Of a stretch of DNA of 64,000 bases, positions 25,279-36,310 are shown one piece after another. Position numbers and translations under genes: made by a program. The stretch spans positions 62,001 to 126,000 of the forward strand of contig VWPU01012696.1 of NCBI GenBank assembly GCA_013398955.1. Reading direction: 5' to 3'. The notes under the pieces were generated by a model. It did not search any database. It was not told the DNA's origin and saw only the letters and a program-made list of their open reading frames with translations. Position 1 is the first letter of the stretch, and every line of letters starts with the position of its first letter. Origin of the DNA: Callaeas wilsoni (taxonomy: Eukaryota > Chordata > Aves > Passeriformes > Callaeidae).

Positions 25279-25865
25279 TTTAGCATGGTTATCTGTATTG
25301 CATTTGGAATTAAATGGTAACTGCAGGGAAATTGAAGGATCTGTAAACTGCATAGATATATTTCGTGTTTACTATTTCTTATCTTTACCGATAACTTTTG
25401 GAATGAATTAGGGTTTTTTCCATATGCTTTTGGACTCTTCAAGCTATTCAATTCCCTGTGTGAGCAGTACCTTGATATGCATATTTAGCTTTATCCTATG
25501 ACACACAGCAAGATTTCTTCCAACACTTTTGGAAAAAAACCTGTGGCTCTAGAAATTCCTTAAGCAAAGTCTGTCTTATAAATATGAATTTTATAAAAGA
25601 AATCTTATTTATTGCTTTCAGTCTAAGATTGTAATCTAAATTTCATCTATTTCTTATTTTGAAGATTCATGTAATCTAGATTGTGCTGGAACAGTTTAAA
25701 AGTCGTGTCCTAGACCATGAAGACATAGTGCTAATGGCATTTTCAAGGGGCTGGAAGTTCACTGTTATACAAAAGTACATTCACAAAAAAGATGGAAAGG
25801 ACTTTAAATCGAGCTAAAATATTTTGGATCCTATATTCTGCTAACAGCAATTGCAGATAATTGTT
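25279..25865. repeat. Direct duplication, copy B
   Basis: Second copy of the block at 23101-23655. It carries about 30 extra bases near 25785-25830 (gatggaaaggactttaaatc and following) that copy A lacks. On the minus strand both copies share an open frame over the ungapped part; in copy B it is stopped upstream by two TAA codons (around 25480-25490). No known protein is recognised. Confidence 0.85.
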
Positions 25866-26134
25866 TTAGAGCAAGGTAGGACTTAAGACAGCATAGTGTA
25901 AAGATGTTAAAACTGTAACAGCTGTTTGTCAGGTTTGGTTGGTAGCGCACTGAATATAACCTAACACAAGTTTAAGTAACTCTTTTTTTGGTTTGCCACT
26001 TCTTTCGTACTGCCACAAGGCAGTAAGGCATATTGAAATCAGGAAGCAATGGAGAAATAAAATCTGCCAATGGGCTGGCGAAAACCCCCCAAAATCTGTC
26101 TTTATGATTCATCTCCACCACAGTGGCTGAACTC
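25866..26134. other. Short unique spacer
   Basis: No feature recognised between duplicate B and the solo LTR. Confidence 0.5.
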
Positions 26135-26673
26135 TGTTGTCCTGGTTTTCACAGGAATAGAGTTCACTTTTTTCCTCTGTAGCTGGTGCAGTGCTGAATT
26201 TTGGATTCAGTATGAGATGTTGAATAGCACACTGATGGTTCAGTTGTTGTTGAGCAGTGCTTACCCTAAATAAAGGACTTTTCAGTTTCCCACGCTCTGC
26301 CAATGAGGAGGTGCACAAGAAACCAGGAGGGAGCACAGTCAATACAGCTGATCCAAACTGGCAAAATGGATATTCCATACAAGAGAATGTCGTGCTCAGT
26401 ATATAAACTGTGTAACTTAGCTGGAAGAGAGACCTGATCACAATTCAAGGATGGGATTTTGGCATCCCTGAAAGGGTGTTTAGGAATTGTATTGTGCATC
26501 TCGGTTTATTATTTTTATTATTATTATTATTACTATTATTATTATTATTGTATTTCTACTTATTCCAATTATTAAACTGTTTTCCTCTCAATCCACAAGT
26601 TTTTCTTTTGATTGCCAGAAGTGAGCAAGGGGCTGTGTGGTGCTTAGTTGCTCTCTGGGGTTAAACCATGACA
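26135..26673 (+). mobile_element. Solo LTR of an endogenous retrovirus, ERVL-like, passerine type
   Basis: A 539-bp element bounded by TG (tgttgtcctggttttc) and CA (ggttaaaccatgaca). The U3 body (agctggtgcagtgctgaatt, gatggttcagttgttgttga, cacgctctgccaatgagg) matches a widespread songbird LTR that I know as ERVL-related. A TATA box (tatataaac, 26400-26408) lies in gctcagtatataaactg. A poly(A) signal attaaa is at 26571-26576 and is preceded by the ATT microsatellite this family carries. No internal retroviral sequence or second LTR flanks it, which indicates deletion by LTR-LTR recombination. No 5-bp target duplication is visible (aactc on the left, tatgt on the right). Confidence 0.88.
26505..26549. 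repeat. (ATT)n microsatellite inside the LTR
   Basis: About fourteen ATT units with one TACTATT interruption, just upstream of the LTR poly(A) signal. It produces the poly-Leu appearance of the plus-strand frame at 26476-26664. Confidence 0.92.
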
Positions 26674-27522
26674 TATGTGAATTTCCAAAGGCAACTTAGT
26701 AATTTTTATCTAGTTTGGAAAGTTATCTCTTACTGTCTCCTGATACAAAAGCTTTCCTGCAGAATGCCCTTCTGAGATAATTTATCTGAAATCTTGATTT
26801 GCTTTAATTGGTAGAAAATTATAGCTACATGAAATATTGCTGAAAAAATTATTATCAGACAAATAGAGAAATTTGTGCATGACCTGCAAATAAAAAAAAA
26901 AATTAATCATGTTGTCAGTTTTCACATCTGAAGACATTTGTCTAAAGATTGAACCTACACGAAGAGATTCTCTTTGACAATTCGAATATGCTAATTTTAA
27001 TGTTATTTTAGTATTTTGTTGATTCATCAGGCTGCTTTTGATCTTAAACTGTGTCTTTCTCATTTTATACCTAGGGTGATGGGTTGTCCAGTTTTTTAAC
27101 AAGCCCATGGAATAGATTTATTTCCTGCAGTAGATTTTGTTGAGGATATTAAGATACTGAATTGTCATGGTAACAAGAAGCAAGTAGTAGCTGATGGAAT
27201 AGAGACACGCTTGTATTAACCTTGGTATCGATATATACAAATGCATTAGATTCTGAATATTTTTGGTTCTTTTTATGAATAATACTATGAGGTAGTTTAC
27301 GTTACATAGTAAATTTACAGTCCATGCATTATAAGGGGTAGTAAATTTCAGAGGAACAAGTGTTTTATTTTTATATGTGGAGAATAATGCAATTGTGTGT
27401 GAAGAATAGTATAATTGAGTGACTAGTACAGCAAACTTTGTCTGACATTGAATTAAAGTGTGCAACTTTAGGTGAAGGAGTTACTGCATTTCATCTCTAC
27501 TTGGTGATACAATCATTTGCAG
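26674..27522. other. Unique AT-rich sequence, nothing recognised
   Basis: Two minus-strand frames of 108-115 codons (26782-27108, 27118-27465) have the Leu/Ile/Tyr/Asn-rich composition of AT-rich non-coding DNA and no domain. Not called. Confidence 0.5.
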
Positions 27523-28145
27523 GTGTGTGTGAATGGACACATATGGGTAACCAGGGCAACCATCAAACCTCAGCCAAAATGCAAAGAGTAGATTTATCTC
27601 ATTACCTTGCTAACAACACAGGGTGGCAGAGACACACGGGGGGCAGAGCCTCTGTATGGCTTAGCTCATCCCAGCAAACAGACACACAGGGACACGGGCT
27701 CTGTTCTGCCTAGTTCATCCTATGGGAGGGATTGCTGCCTGCCTCTCTGGAAAAAAAAGCTTTGGGCATGTCTGAGAGTCTCTTATCTCTCCACAGGAAT
27801 TCTTCTCAAAACAGACAGAGGATGCACAACACTAGGCATAAGAAGTGGCATTTTCCCACAATGGCTTTTTTAGCATTCCCAGATACAAGGTCACTTTGAA
27901 GCTATTCCCTTGTCCTTGCCAAATATTCTGGTTTTAAGCCTTTCCTCCCAACAGCAAGTTTCCTTCTCCAATCATTGGCATGGTCAAAATCTCGTGTACC
28001 TGCTGGATAAAGTCTTCTCTGCTTCTTTCTTTCCACTGCATAAAAGCCAGAAAATATCTTTTCTTTTCTGGATACAGAAAAATAAAGTCTGCTTTCAACA
28101 GCTGTGTAGGATGCCATGTGCTTTTGAAAGCAATGTTTGATAACA
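27523..28145 (+). mobile_element. Possible second LTR-like element
   Basis: The 3' part has an LTR-like order: a TATA-like cataaaagcc near 28040, then aaaaataaagtctgctttca with AATAAA at about 28080-28085, then a possible CA end (gtttgataaca, 28145). The upstream part is GC-richer and holds a rough internal duplication (agcctctgtatggcttagct against ggctctgttctgcctagttc, near 27645-27715), as U3 regions often do. The left boundary is a guess, no target duplication was found, and I do not recognise the family. Confidence 0.3.
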
Positions 28146-29134
28146 CCCATGGCTGTGAAAATGGTAAATTCAGGATGACAAACCTGCTAATCGAAGCCAG
28201 AACACATATGCAAGTTGTGCTGAACTTGGTGGTTTCTTTGTGTTTGATGTCTTGCCTGCAAAAAACGTTTATTTGGAACAGGAATCCTTCACCTGGCCCC
28301 CAAAATACACTTGGTTTTGCTCATCCAAAGACATCATCAAACATAGGAAATATGCCCTGCATTTATTTGTAATGCAAACATTTAGATAAAGAAAATATAA
28401 AGTTGCTTAACAATCTCTTAGAAAAGTTAGAGGCAAAACATATTGGCTATTTGTCTAAGGTAGAGGAGAAAAAAATTAAAAGGTGTACTAAAACTATAAA
28501 CACTTTACACAGAAGCTGTGAAAAAGAAAATTCCAGGTAAAATATGTAAGAACATGTAAATAGCTTTATGCTAGTTTTCTGAGTTTACAAACCTGCATGG
28601 CTGTAGGACATACATCTTCTAGGAAAGTCTCTGCCCAAAATCTTTGCTTTGTTGCCCTGTCAGCTCTGAGGTGAGAAGGCCCTGTTCTGTCCTAACTTCT
28701 TGGTAAAGCGCAGCCTTGCACTCATCTCTTGGACTGCCAGTGCTAGAAGACTTCCCACAAGAGCATCCTTGTGGCAGCATTTTCTCTCCTGAGAAAAGGT
28801 CGGAGTAGGAGTGAGAGTATTAAAATGCAGGATTTCTCTTTTACTGTCTTGTAGTGTCTAAGCAAACAGAGCAGTGTATTTACTGAAAGGTGTCACTCTG
28901 CTAAACAATACTGATTTCTCCTGCTGAGGGTAATTGATTATTTTTAAATAAGTTGTGCTCCTTCTCTTACAAGCACCTCTAAACCTCTGTTGATATACCA
29001 TAAAATATTCTAGCTGATCCTGTAATTTGTCTTAAAATTTGTGTTGCAAGTTCTTTTCCATGCCATCCTCTACCAAATTTGAATTCTAAGAATCCTATAG
29101 GAAAATATTTTCTACGAGTTCTGTAAAATTCTTC
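28146..29134. other. Unique sequence, nothing recognised
   Basis: About 1 kb without a recognised repeat or gene. Confidence 0.5.
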
Positions 29135-29905
29135 TCAGAATCATGCAATCACAGAATAATCTGATTTGGAAGAGACCTGTCAAGACCATTGAGTCCAAAT
29201 CCTGGCCCTGTGCAGGACACCCCAGGAGTCACACCATGTCCCTGGAAGTGTTGTCCAAAAGCTTCTTCAACTCTGTCAGACTTGGTGCTGTGACCACCTC
29301 CCTGGGGAACCTGTTCCAGTGCTCAACCTCTGGGTGAAAAACTTTTCCTGATATCCAGCCTAAACCTCCTCTGACACAACTTCAGAGCATTTCCTTGGAT
29401 CCTGTCACTGGCCACCAGATAGAAGAGATCAGTGTCTGCCCCTTCTCTTCCCTACATAAGGAATTTGTAACTGCAAGGAGGTCTCCCCTCAGCCTCCTCT
29501 TCCCCAGGCTGAACAGACCGAGTGCCCTCAGTCATTCCTCATACGGTTTCCCCAAAAGTACTTTCACCATATTTGTGGCCCTCCTTTGGACACTCTCTAG
29601 TAGTTCAATGGGGCTTTTTTATACTGTGGCATCCAAACCTGCACACAGCACTCAAGGTGAGCCTGCCCCAGTGCAGAGCAGAATGGGGCAATCCCCTCCC
29701 TTGCCCGGCTGGCGATGCTGTGCCTGATTCCCCCCAGGACACGGTTGACCCTCCTGGCTGCCAGGGCACTGCTCAACTTGCCATCGACCAGGACCCCTAG
29801 GTCCCTTTCCACAGCACTTGTCCCTTTCTCCAGTCTCTTGTTCACATCTATACACACAACCAGGGTTGACCTGTCCCAGGTGTAGAGTCCTGAATGGAAA
29901 TGCCA
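29135..29905 (-). mobile_element. CR1 LINE, 3' 770 bp with 3' end intact
   Basis: Starts on the plus strand with the reverse of the CR1 terminus (agaatcatgcaatcacagaa), then gatttggaagagacctgtca and ctggccctgtgcaggacacc. The whole 3' UTR and ORF2 C-terminus follow. On the minus strand 29857-29597 reads ERDLGVLVDGKL, then RVLGGIRHSIASRAREGIAP, then a QYKK segment, typical of the RT C-terminal part of CR1. Compared with that order, a piece after DGKL is deleted. The 5' truncation near 29905 is normal for CR1. It is the longest and best preserved CR1 here, but still carries stops and frameshifts. Confidence 0.95.
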
Positions 29906-32694
29906 CTGAAATTTATCTTAAATGTAAACACTTTCTATGAAAGGTCATGAGGATGAATAAAATTAAACTAAAAAGTATGAGATAAAGATGTTACTTTTCT
30001 TGAAAATGTAATCTGCTTGTATTTGCACACAGCAAAATGGGGACAAAACCAGTTTAGAGGTCTCAGGTAGCACTGCAATACAAGAGACAACAATCTGAAA
30101 ACCTGAGGACAGGTTCTGTCCTTCATCTTCAGAGAAATCATTTACCCAAATCTTAATGTGCAGGCTCTTTTCCAACTCAGAGTTTTGTTTCAAAGAGGGT
30201 CTTGCATTGTAGACATTTGAACAAAATTTCATTCTGTCTGGAATTCACAATTCCTGCACATGCAAAGATGAACTCTGCAGAACTGACATGGAAAATCCAG
30301 AATCCAGAATACACCAGACCTGCTGCTGTGACGGGTATTTAATTTCCAACTCTGCAGTGCCATGGATACATTGCATTGACAGCATGTAAATAGACTGATT
30401 GCATAGGACATGCAGAGCAGAAAAGAATCTAATACATGCTATTACCCACCATCTTCAGGAGAAATTACACACTTTTCTGCTTAGAAACCAAAAGCAGAAA
30501 TACTGCACCATCACTTCAACTACCTGGAAAAATTAATATCTAATCTTTTTTATTTGTTTCCAGATTGTACCTCCTCCTTCTCTTCACCCATCTTGACTTG
30601 TATTTTCATTCATCAGCCATAACTGCTCTTTACTATCATAAGTTGCTTTGTATAGGATTTTCTCTTATATTACAATTTCTACACTAACTAGAATAATGTA
30701 GATCAATATATCTGAGATATTTATATACAAATACAAGCCACTCTGTAAAGTAACAATGACGCTTTTGTCATTTCTCCCTTTCCAAATCTAACTTCCAGAA
30801 CTGGGGATGATGATAATTATTATTATTATTATAATTGTTATTATTTGCAGGCAAAAGGAATATTTATGTCAGCGTGGGTACATTTCAGTACTTTATCAGT
30901 TGAAGTGCACAGGAGCATTTAGCAATGAGCAATTTGTGATTTGTCATTTGTTCAGTATTATTAGGAAACAGCAAGAAGTTTTATCAATAGAAAGGCCATT
31001 GAGCTAAATATTTAAAGCCTCATAAATTAGTTCAAAGCAAATCAGCGCTGATCTTTAGTGGATTCAATTCCCACTTCATAAATTTCTAATTGTCTTGACA
31101 ATAAAAATATCAGTTCAAATAACAAGAAGTGAATTATAATAACTGCTCAAATGTCTGTTCTTACAAGCATGAAAAAACATAAGTAACTTACCATGAAAAT
31201 TAATGTAAAAAATCCATTCAAAATCCATTGGTATAGGTATTAAATTAGAACTGGTTTTCTTCATGTAAAAGAAAATTTTATTCTACAGAAAATGCCTACA
31301 AGTGGAAAAAAAGGTATTTCTGCTAATAGCACAGTAAAAAAACACATTGCGATGATCACTCCAGTAGTTTTGAATATTTCACCTAATTTTCTACTGTCAT
31401 AGTAATAAATATGTAATTATGTGGAAGGAAAGAGAAAACAAAGAAATTAATTAGATTTGCAGCATACAGGCATTTTCTACTGTTTTCTAATTTTTGTTAT
31501 CTAAAGCAGGTCATGAAATTTTACAGCACAGTTGAGTTTGATGCTTTTGTGAAACCATATTTCCACTCCCTATTTAAATGTGAAAGTCTATATTAATGCC
31601 ACATTTGGAGTGAGGATTTATGCAGCAACGACTTCAGCATGTCTAATGCTATGTTCACATAATAATACTTCTCCTATACACTAACCTAAACTGCTAATAG
31701 TTCTTTTGAATTCCAGTAAGGAGATGCCTTTTCAAATTGAACTGAAAATTTCTCAATTCTTTGCTGTCCAATAAAAATTCTGAGAGCTTGGTGAGATAAT
31801 AAACCATCGCTGGAGTTATCATTTGAACTTGCTGCTGGAAGTAAACCCTTTGTTTCTAGCATGGCAAGATTGTTAGTCCTGTGCAGTGTGAAAGCTTTCA
31901 TGATAAATTCAGAGTGAAAAGTTTCTCTCTTCTCCTCTTCCTGACTGCGACTTCAATATGTTTCTTAAAAAGAAACAAAACAAATTCACATAGGTTTCCA
32001 TTCAAAATATAATTGAATGTGTGGTGGATTATGGCTCCTGTAGTATAAGATACCTCCTAAGAGATTAAAAATTTATGACAGAACTTGTCTCAGAAGCCAG
32101 TCTTGAAATAGTCTTGAAACGTTCTAGCTTATCTAGAAATTCAGTACAAGTGTTGTCCCATTCATCTTCATTCTCATTTTCCTTCTACAAGCAAAGCCAT
32201 GTCTTCAGCATAGTGAACATCAGCCTGTGACTTGCTTGTTTTAATGTCTTTGCCATTATAACTCAGGTTTTCAGGCTGTCAGGCTTGCAGGCTCATGAAT
32301 AAACTGTCGTTGCAGCCTGTGAAGTTCCAGAAGGAAAGTTTTAAAGTTATTATTTTCATGCCACTTCAATTCTTAATCATACATAATCGCTAGCTCCAGA
32401 AAAGCATTTTAGCATCATTTTGCTGCTCAGATGTCAGGTTACATTCGGTACAGAGCCCAGCATTTCCTATCTCAGCATCCTTCCTGGGCACTACTCAGAG
32501 TCACAAATTGAAAAATACAAACTATTATGCATTGTTTGTATTTAGAAAGTATTCATTATTCCTTTTTGCTCTTCATTTAAGAATGTGTCTTCATTTCACA
32601 GTGTTACTCTCTTTTAGACTATGCCCTATGGGGAGATTTCAATTCTAAGCTTAATTACAAAAATAGATGTAAAAAGAAGGCAATTTATTTCTTC
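29906..32694. other. Unique AT-rich sequence with an ATT microsatellite
   Basis: 2.8 kb with no recognised gene. The open frames (for example 29963-30232 and 31686-31901 on the minus strand) lack domains. The microsatellite at 30814-30845 is listed separately. Confidence 0.5.
30814..30845. repeat. (ATT)n microsatellite
   Basis: Imperfect TTA/ATT array (ataattattattattattat and following). It gives a spurious poly-Ile reading frame on the plus strand. Confidence 0.88.
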
Positions 32695-32812
32695 CTCTGG
32701 GGTCATGCAGTCCAATATCCCACTGGAAGGCGGACAATCACTGACTCAATCAGGTTAGCTGTGGCTATGTCTCGATAAGTCTTATAAACCTCCAAAGACA
32801 GAGCTGAGCTCC
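32695..32812 (-). mobile_element. CR1 LINE fragment of a different subfamily
   Basis: Plus-strand text ctggggtcatgcagtccaat, then cggacaatcactgactcaat, then caggttagctgtggctatgt and cttataaacctccaaagaca. It is the reverse complement of a CR1 3' region whose wording differs from the other minus-strand copies, so it is a separate subfamily. The terminal repeat is not visible. Confidence 0.65.
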
Positions 32813-33034
32813 TTTTCTGAGACATTGCCAGTTCCAGAGTTGTATCGCAATCCTTGTGAAATTGTGAGAGCAGATTACACATATCGCAGCAAGTTTCAGG
32901 GTCGGAAGACCCAGAGAGATGACTTCAAAGAGCAGCTTATGCTGCGAGCTATCACTTGTCCAAAAAGTGCATTTCTAAGGCTGCAACTGTCATCTAAAAT
33001 GGAAGAAAAAAGAGATTTGCCATGTTATGTCTAA
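32759..33034 (+). other. Open frame running out of the CR1 fragment
   Basis: A 91-codon stretch without stops, in which the only upstream in-frame initiator-like codon near the start is TTG (32825). Beyond the CR1 part it encodes a charged peptide (PELYRNPCEIVRADYTYRSK and more) that is less low-complexity than most frames in this window and ends TAA at 33034. I recognise no family, there is no ATG start, and cag-gtatata at 33050 is only a moderate donor. Most likely chance or a worn pseudogene fragment. Confidence 0.15.
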
Positions 33035-36000
33035 GGAAGACATACAATTGCAGGTATATACAAGCACCAAGTGTTTTGAAATAATTTTTCATTTTCTTTT
33101 TCTCTACCAAATTTTCTTTTCATCATATTACAGTCCGAGAGGTCAGGCATCTGCATCCACAGTAGTACAGACACTGCTCTACTACTGATACAGCAAGCAA
33201 TTATTTCAGTGCAAGTCAAGAATAATGGGGTTTTGTTGTTGATTTTTTTCCTACTGTCATTCATAGAGAATAGACCGTTTACTGACTAAGGGGGAGTATA
33301 ATTATTTAAATGTACTTTTAGCACTACCTTTTTGACCATCTCATGTATGTAAAAGTCAGTAGAAAATAAGAAAGCCTGAGAGACAGTGAGATCCACATTG
33401 GAAATATATGCAATCTGAGGTGTCCTATTGAAGGTGTCTTATTCAGTACAGAATATGGACAACAGGCAGATCACTTTTTTTCCTCCCAAGGGTCCATACA
33501 GGGCTGGTGTGAATGGGGAATTAAAAGAAGCCACAGTTAACTTTGGAAACACCACTACCAGGCTCTGTTAAGGCCATCTTGTGTAATACTTATTCATGTA
33601 ATGAATCTCTTTAATTCTGTTCTTTTCCACAGAGAAATCAATTTCAGTGGTATTGCCTGGATGAACTCAGACATTGCACAACAAGCTAGTAAGTACATCT
33701 GAATTAATAGCTTATTTGCAAGTGTCAAGCTGCAAACAGTGTAGGCATCATCCTCAGCATTGATCATGACTAGACATCATATTTCTAAAGCAAGTTTAAT
33801 GTGTCTCTGGTAGCTGCTAACTGTGAAATAGTATTCTAAGCACATGCTAATAAAAATGCATGAACTCGTATGCTTTAAAATAGCATCAATTTCCCTAGGC
33901 CTTGGGAAGACTAACATGCATAAAGGCTTCATATTTGGGTCCTATCCAGGATTTCTCCTGCCAAATGAAACACGACTAGTTAGATTTTGAACTGTACGGA
34001 CTTAAATTTGCCCTTAAATGAAAAAATACACTCATGACTGAAATATTTAAGAGGTGATTTTTACAATTAACACAACATCCTGCTAACACTCCTCACAGCA
34101 ACTGAAATGCTCATCTTCTGCTGGCAAACCTCCAGGCCAGCCCATGCAGCCCATCTCTGCCCTCTCACTGGCATATACATTCTACACTCACTTTCAGAAG
34201 TACTGTTGTCTCGTGCAGACATATCTAACAGCTACTTTTCCTGTCAAGAGAAACTTTATTTAAATAAAGAATAAGATTATTAGGTGAGGTGGTTTGAAGG
34301 GGTGCTCGGGATCGTTCTGATTCTGCAAGGATTCAAAAAATAAGAGGAAATTGCTCCTCCTAGGAGCTTTTTCGGATGTCTTTTGCACAACTGTTTTTCA
34401 CCTATGAGCATATACGTGTCTTGCCAGTGAAGACAGGACTCTTTTCCTCCTTTCAGTGACAATGAAAGTCTAGTTGAAATTTAGCCACCACAATTTCGGT
34501 TTCTTTTGATTGCCTTGTCAAGCAAAAGTTCCCCACTTCCATGAGATTCTTCAGCTGCGTGGAAAAATTTCCCTGTTCATTTTGGTCTGAGAACAAGTTT
34601 GTGTTGCACTTCAGCAACTAGAAAGACTAATTTCATGATATAACATCAATTGGATGTCAGCTTGGCAGCCTCGCTAAGCTCTTTGAATTTAACTGAAAAG
34701 AAAACAAGCCTCAACTTGCATGTGGTCTCTCAGTACCTCATGAGAAGGAGACATTCAGCCACAGAATGGGGACAGATATCACCAGTGCAAGGAATAAAAC
34801 TTAGACTTTCAAACTGGAAGCAAAGAACTTGAGGAACACTTTTTTTAGAAGACATTTCTCATTATAAATAGAGGGAAAGAATCAGAGCTGACCTGGCAGC
34901 ATGCTGAGGGCTCAAATTGGCAAGCACTTTTGACAGGCAAGAATTTCACTGAAAAATAATTGTATGGGAAGAGGGTAACCAGTCTCAGTAATTAAGTTTT
35001 CTTCTGTGGTTCAACAAGCATTACTTTTTTGGCTGCTAAATAAATTGTCTTCAAAGGATTATGATTGCAGATTGCTTTTTTAATACCTCTGTACTAATAA
35101 ATAATACTCAGTACTAAAAATTAATAATGTTCCTTTATAATTCACAACCTTTCCCTCCAAATCATGGCACCTTCTTCTACTGGGATAAAATCCAAAAGCA
35201 CAAAATACTTTTCTCTGAAACACTCCTGCTCTTGGAACTCTACCTCTTATAGCCCTTCTCTCTAACCAGATCAGTGTAGGTATGCTCTTCTCAAAGTCTA
35301 ACTTGTTTCTTTCCAAACTCCTCTGTAGATCTCCAGAGCTATACACCCTGAAATTATTAGTAACTTACAGGAAACCTAGTTAATATGTGCACTTAGATTT
35401 TAATGTATTTTCCTTTTGTTTGTACATACACTGTAAAAAAATCAAGCTCTTCTCTCAATTTCCTGCAGGGACAGAACAAAATTTTAATACAAAGAACTCC
35501 TGTGACAGCGCAACCCACGGCAGAATACAGTTATCTGCTGTTACCTAAGACTTCTCATCATCTCATTTTTTAAATTTCAAATACAAAAATGAAATTAATT
35601 TTTGAATATAAAATTATTTTTTGGGCTGAAAAATAATTTGTATATTTTCAAGGTAGAAATGCTTGGCAAAAGAAAGTATAAGAAAACTGACAAAAGTCTC
35701 CCAGCTGGCATAAAAAGCTACATGACAATATTCAATGATCAATTCCATATTATTGTGAAATTCAACCAGAAGAATATAAATTACTTCTATTTAGATTTAG
35801 AGTTTTGTTTGATTTTTGGATCATAGAGAGCATATTTGTTGGTAATGAGTAAGCATTCTTACTTGTTCAGTGACTTCTAAAATGAAAAAACCCCACAGGG
35901 CCAGAATATCTACTTCTTCAGTATGGTTTTGTTTCGGCAGCAACTTAAGAAGATTTGAATTCTTTGGATGTTTGCACTCCACGGGGTGTATCTATTTTTT

Positions 36001-36060
36001 GAGAGACAGTAACAGAACAAGACATATATATCACATAATTGAGATGTGCTGAGAGCAATT
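33035..36060. other. Unique sequence, one candidate exon
   Basis: 3 kb without a recognised gene or repeat, apart from the splice-site-flanked segment at 33633-33688 listed separately. Confidence 0.45.
33633..33688 (+). other. Candidate 56-bp exon
   Basis: Preceded by ttaattctgttcttttccac-ag, a good polypyrimidine tract and acceptor, and followed by a perfect gtaagt donor. Two of three frames are open: one reads EINFSGIAWMNSDIAQQA, the other RNQFQWYCLDELRHCTTS. No known protein is recognised and no partner exon was found, so a non-coding RNA exon or a pseudo-exon is equally possible. Confidence 0.2.
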
Positions 36061-36310
36061 TTGCCCCAGATAAGAAGTGACAGAAGCCACAGCCCTGACT
36101 TCCAGGGGCAGCTCTGCCCCTGACAGCTGCCACATGACTTTACCTTTCTGTACCTGGGCCTCACCATTTTGGAAGCCATTGTGGACAGGGTATCCAGAGC
36201 CTGCGACTGGCTGGCAGGACACAGCTACCGAGAAGTGCCTCCCAACAGGAAGCTTCTGCCCACTGTATGCAAAGTGGTGACATCTTTGACAACTTCGTAT
36301 TTTCACACTG
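36061..36310. other. GC-richer block with open frames, possible pseudogene fragment
   Basis: About 250 bp with clearly higher G+C than its surroundings and few A/T runs. One plus-strand frame, after a stop near 36122, reads DFTFLYLGLTILEAIVDRVS, then CDWLAG, and ends at a TGA near 36317. It resembles coding sequence in composition but matches nothing I can name. Minus-strand frames of 89-91 codons are open over the same block. It could be an unrecognised repeat, a processed pseudogene piece, or a conserved exon of an unlisted gene. Confidence 0.2.

Noticed and set aside
26109..26499. Two overlapping minus-strand frames of 77-110 codons
   Set aside because: They are antisense readings of the solo LTR, which has no coding content.
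29395..29800. Plus-strand frames of 92-110 codons
   Set aside because: Antisense shadows of the CR1 at 29135-29905.
30807..30860. Poly-isoleucine 'signal peptide-like' start
   Set aside because: It is translation of the ATT microsatellite.
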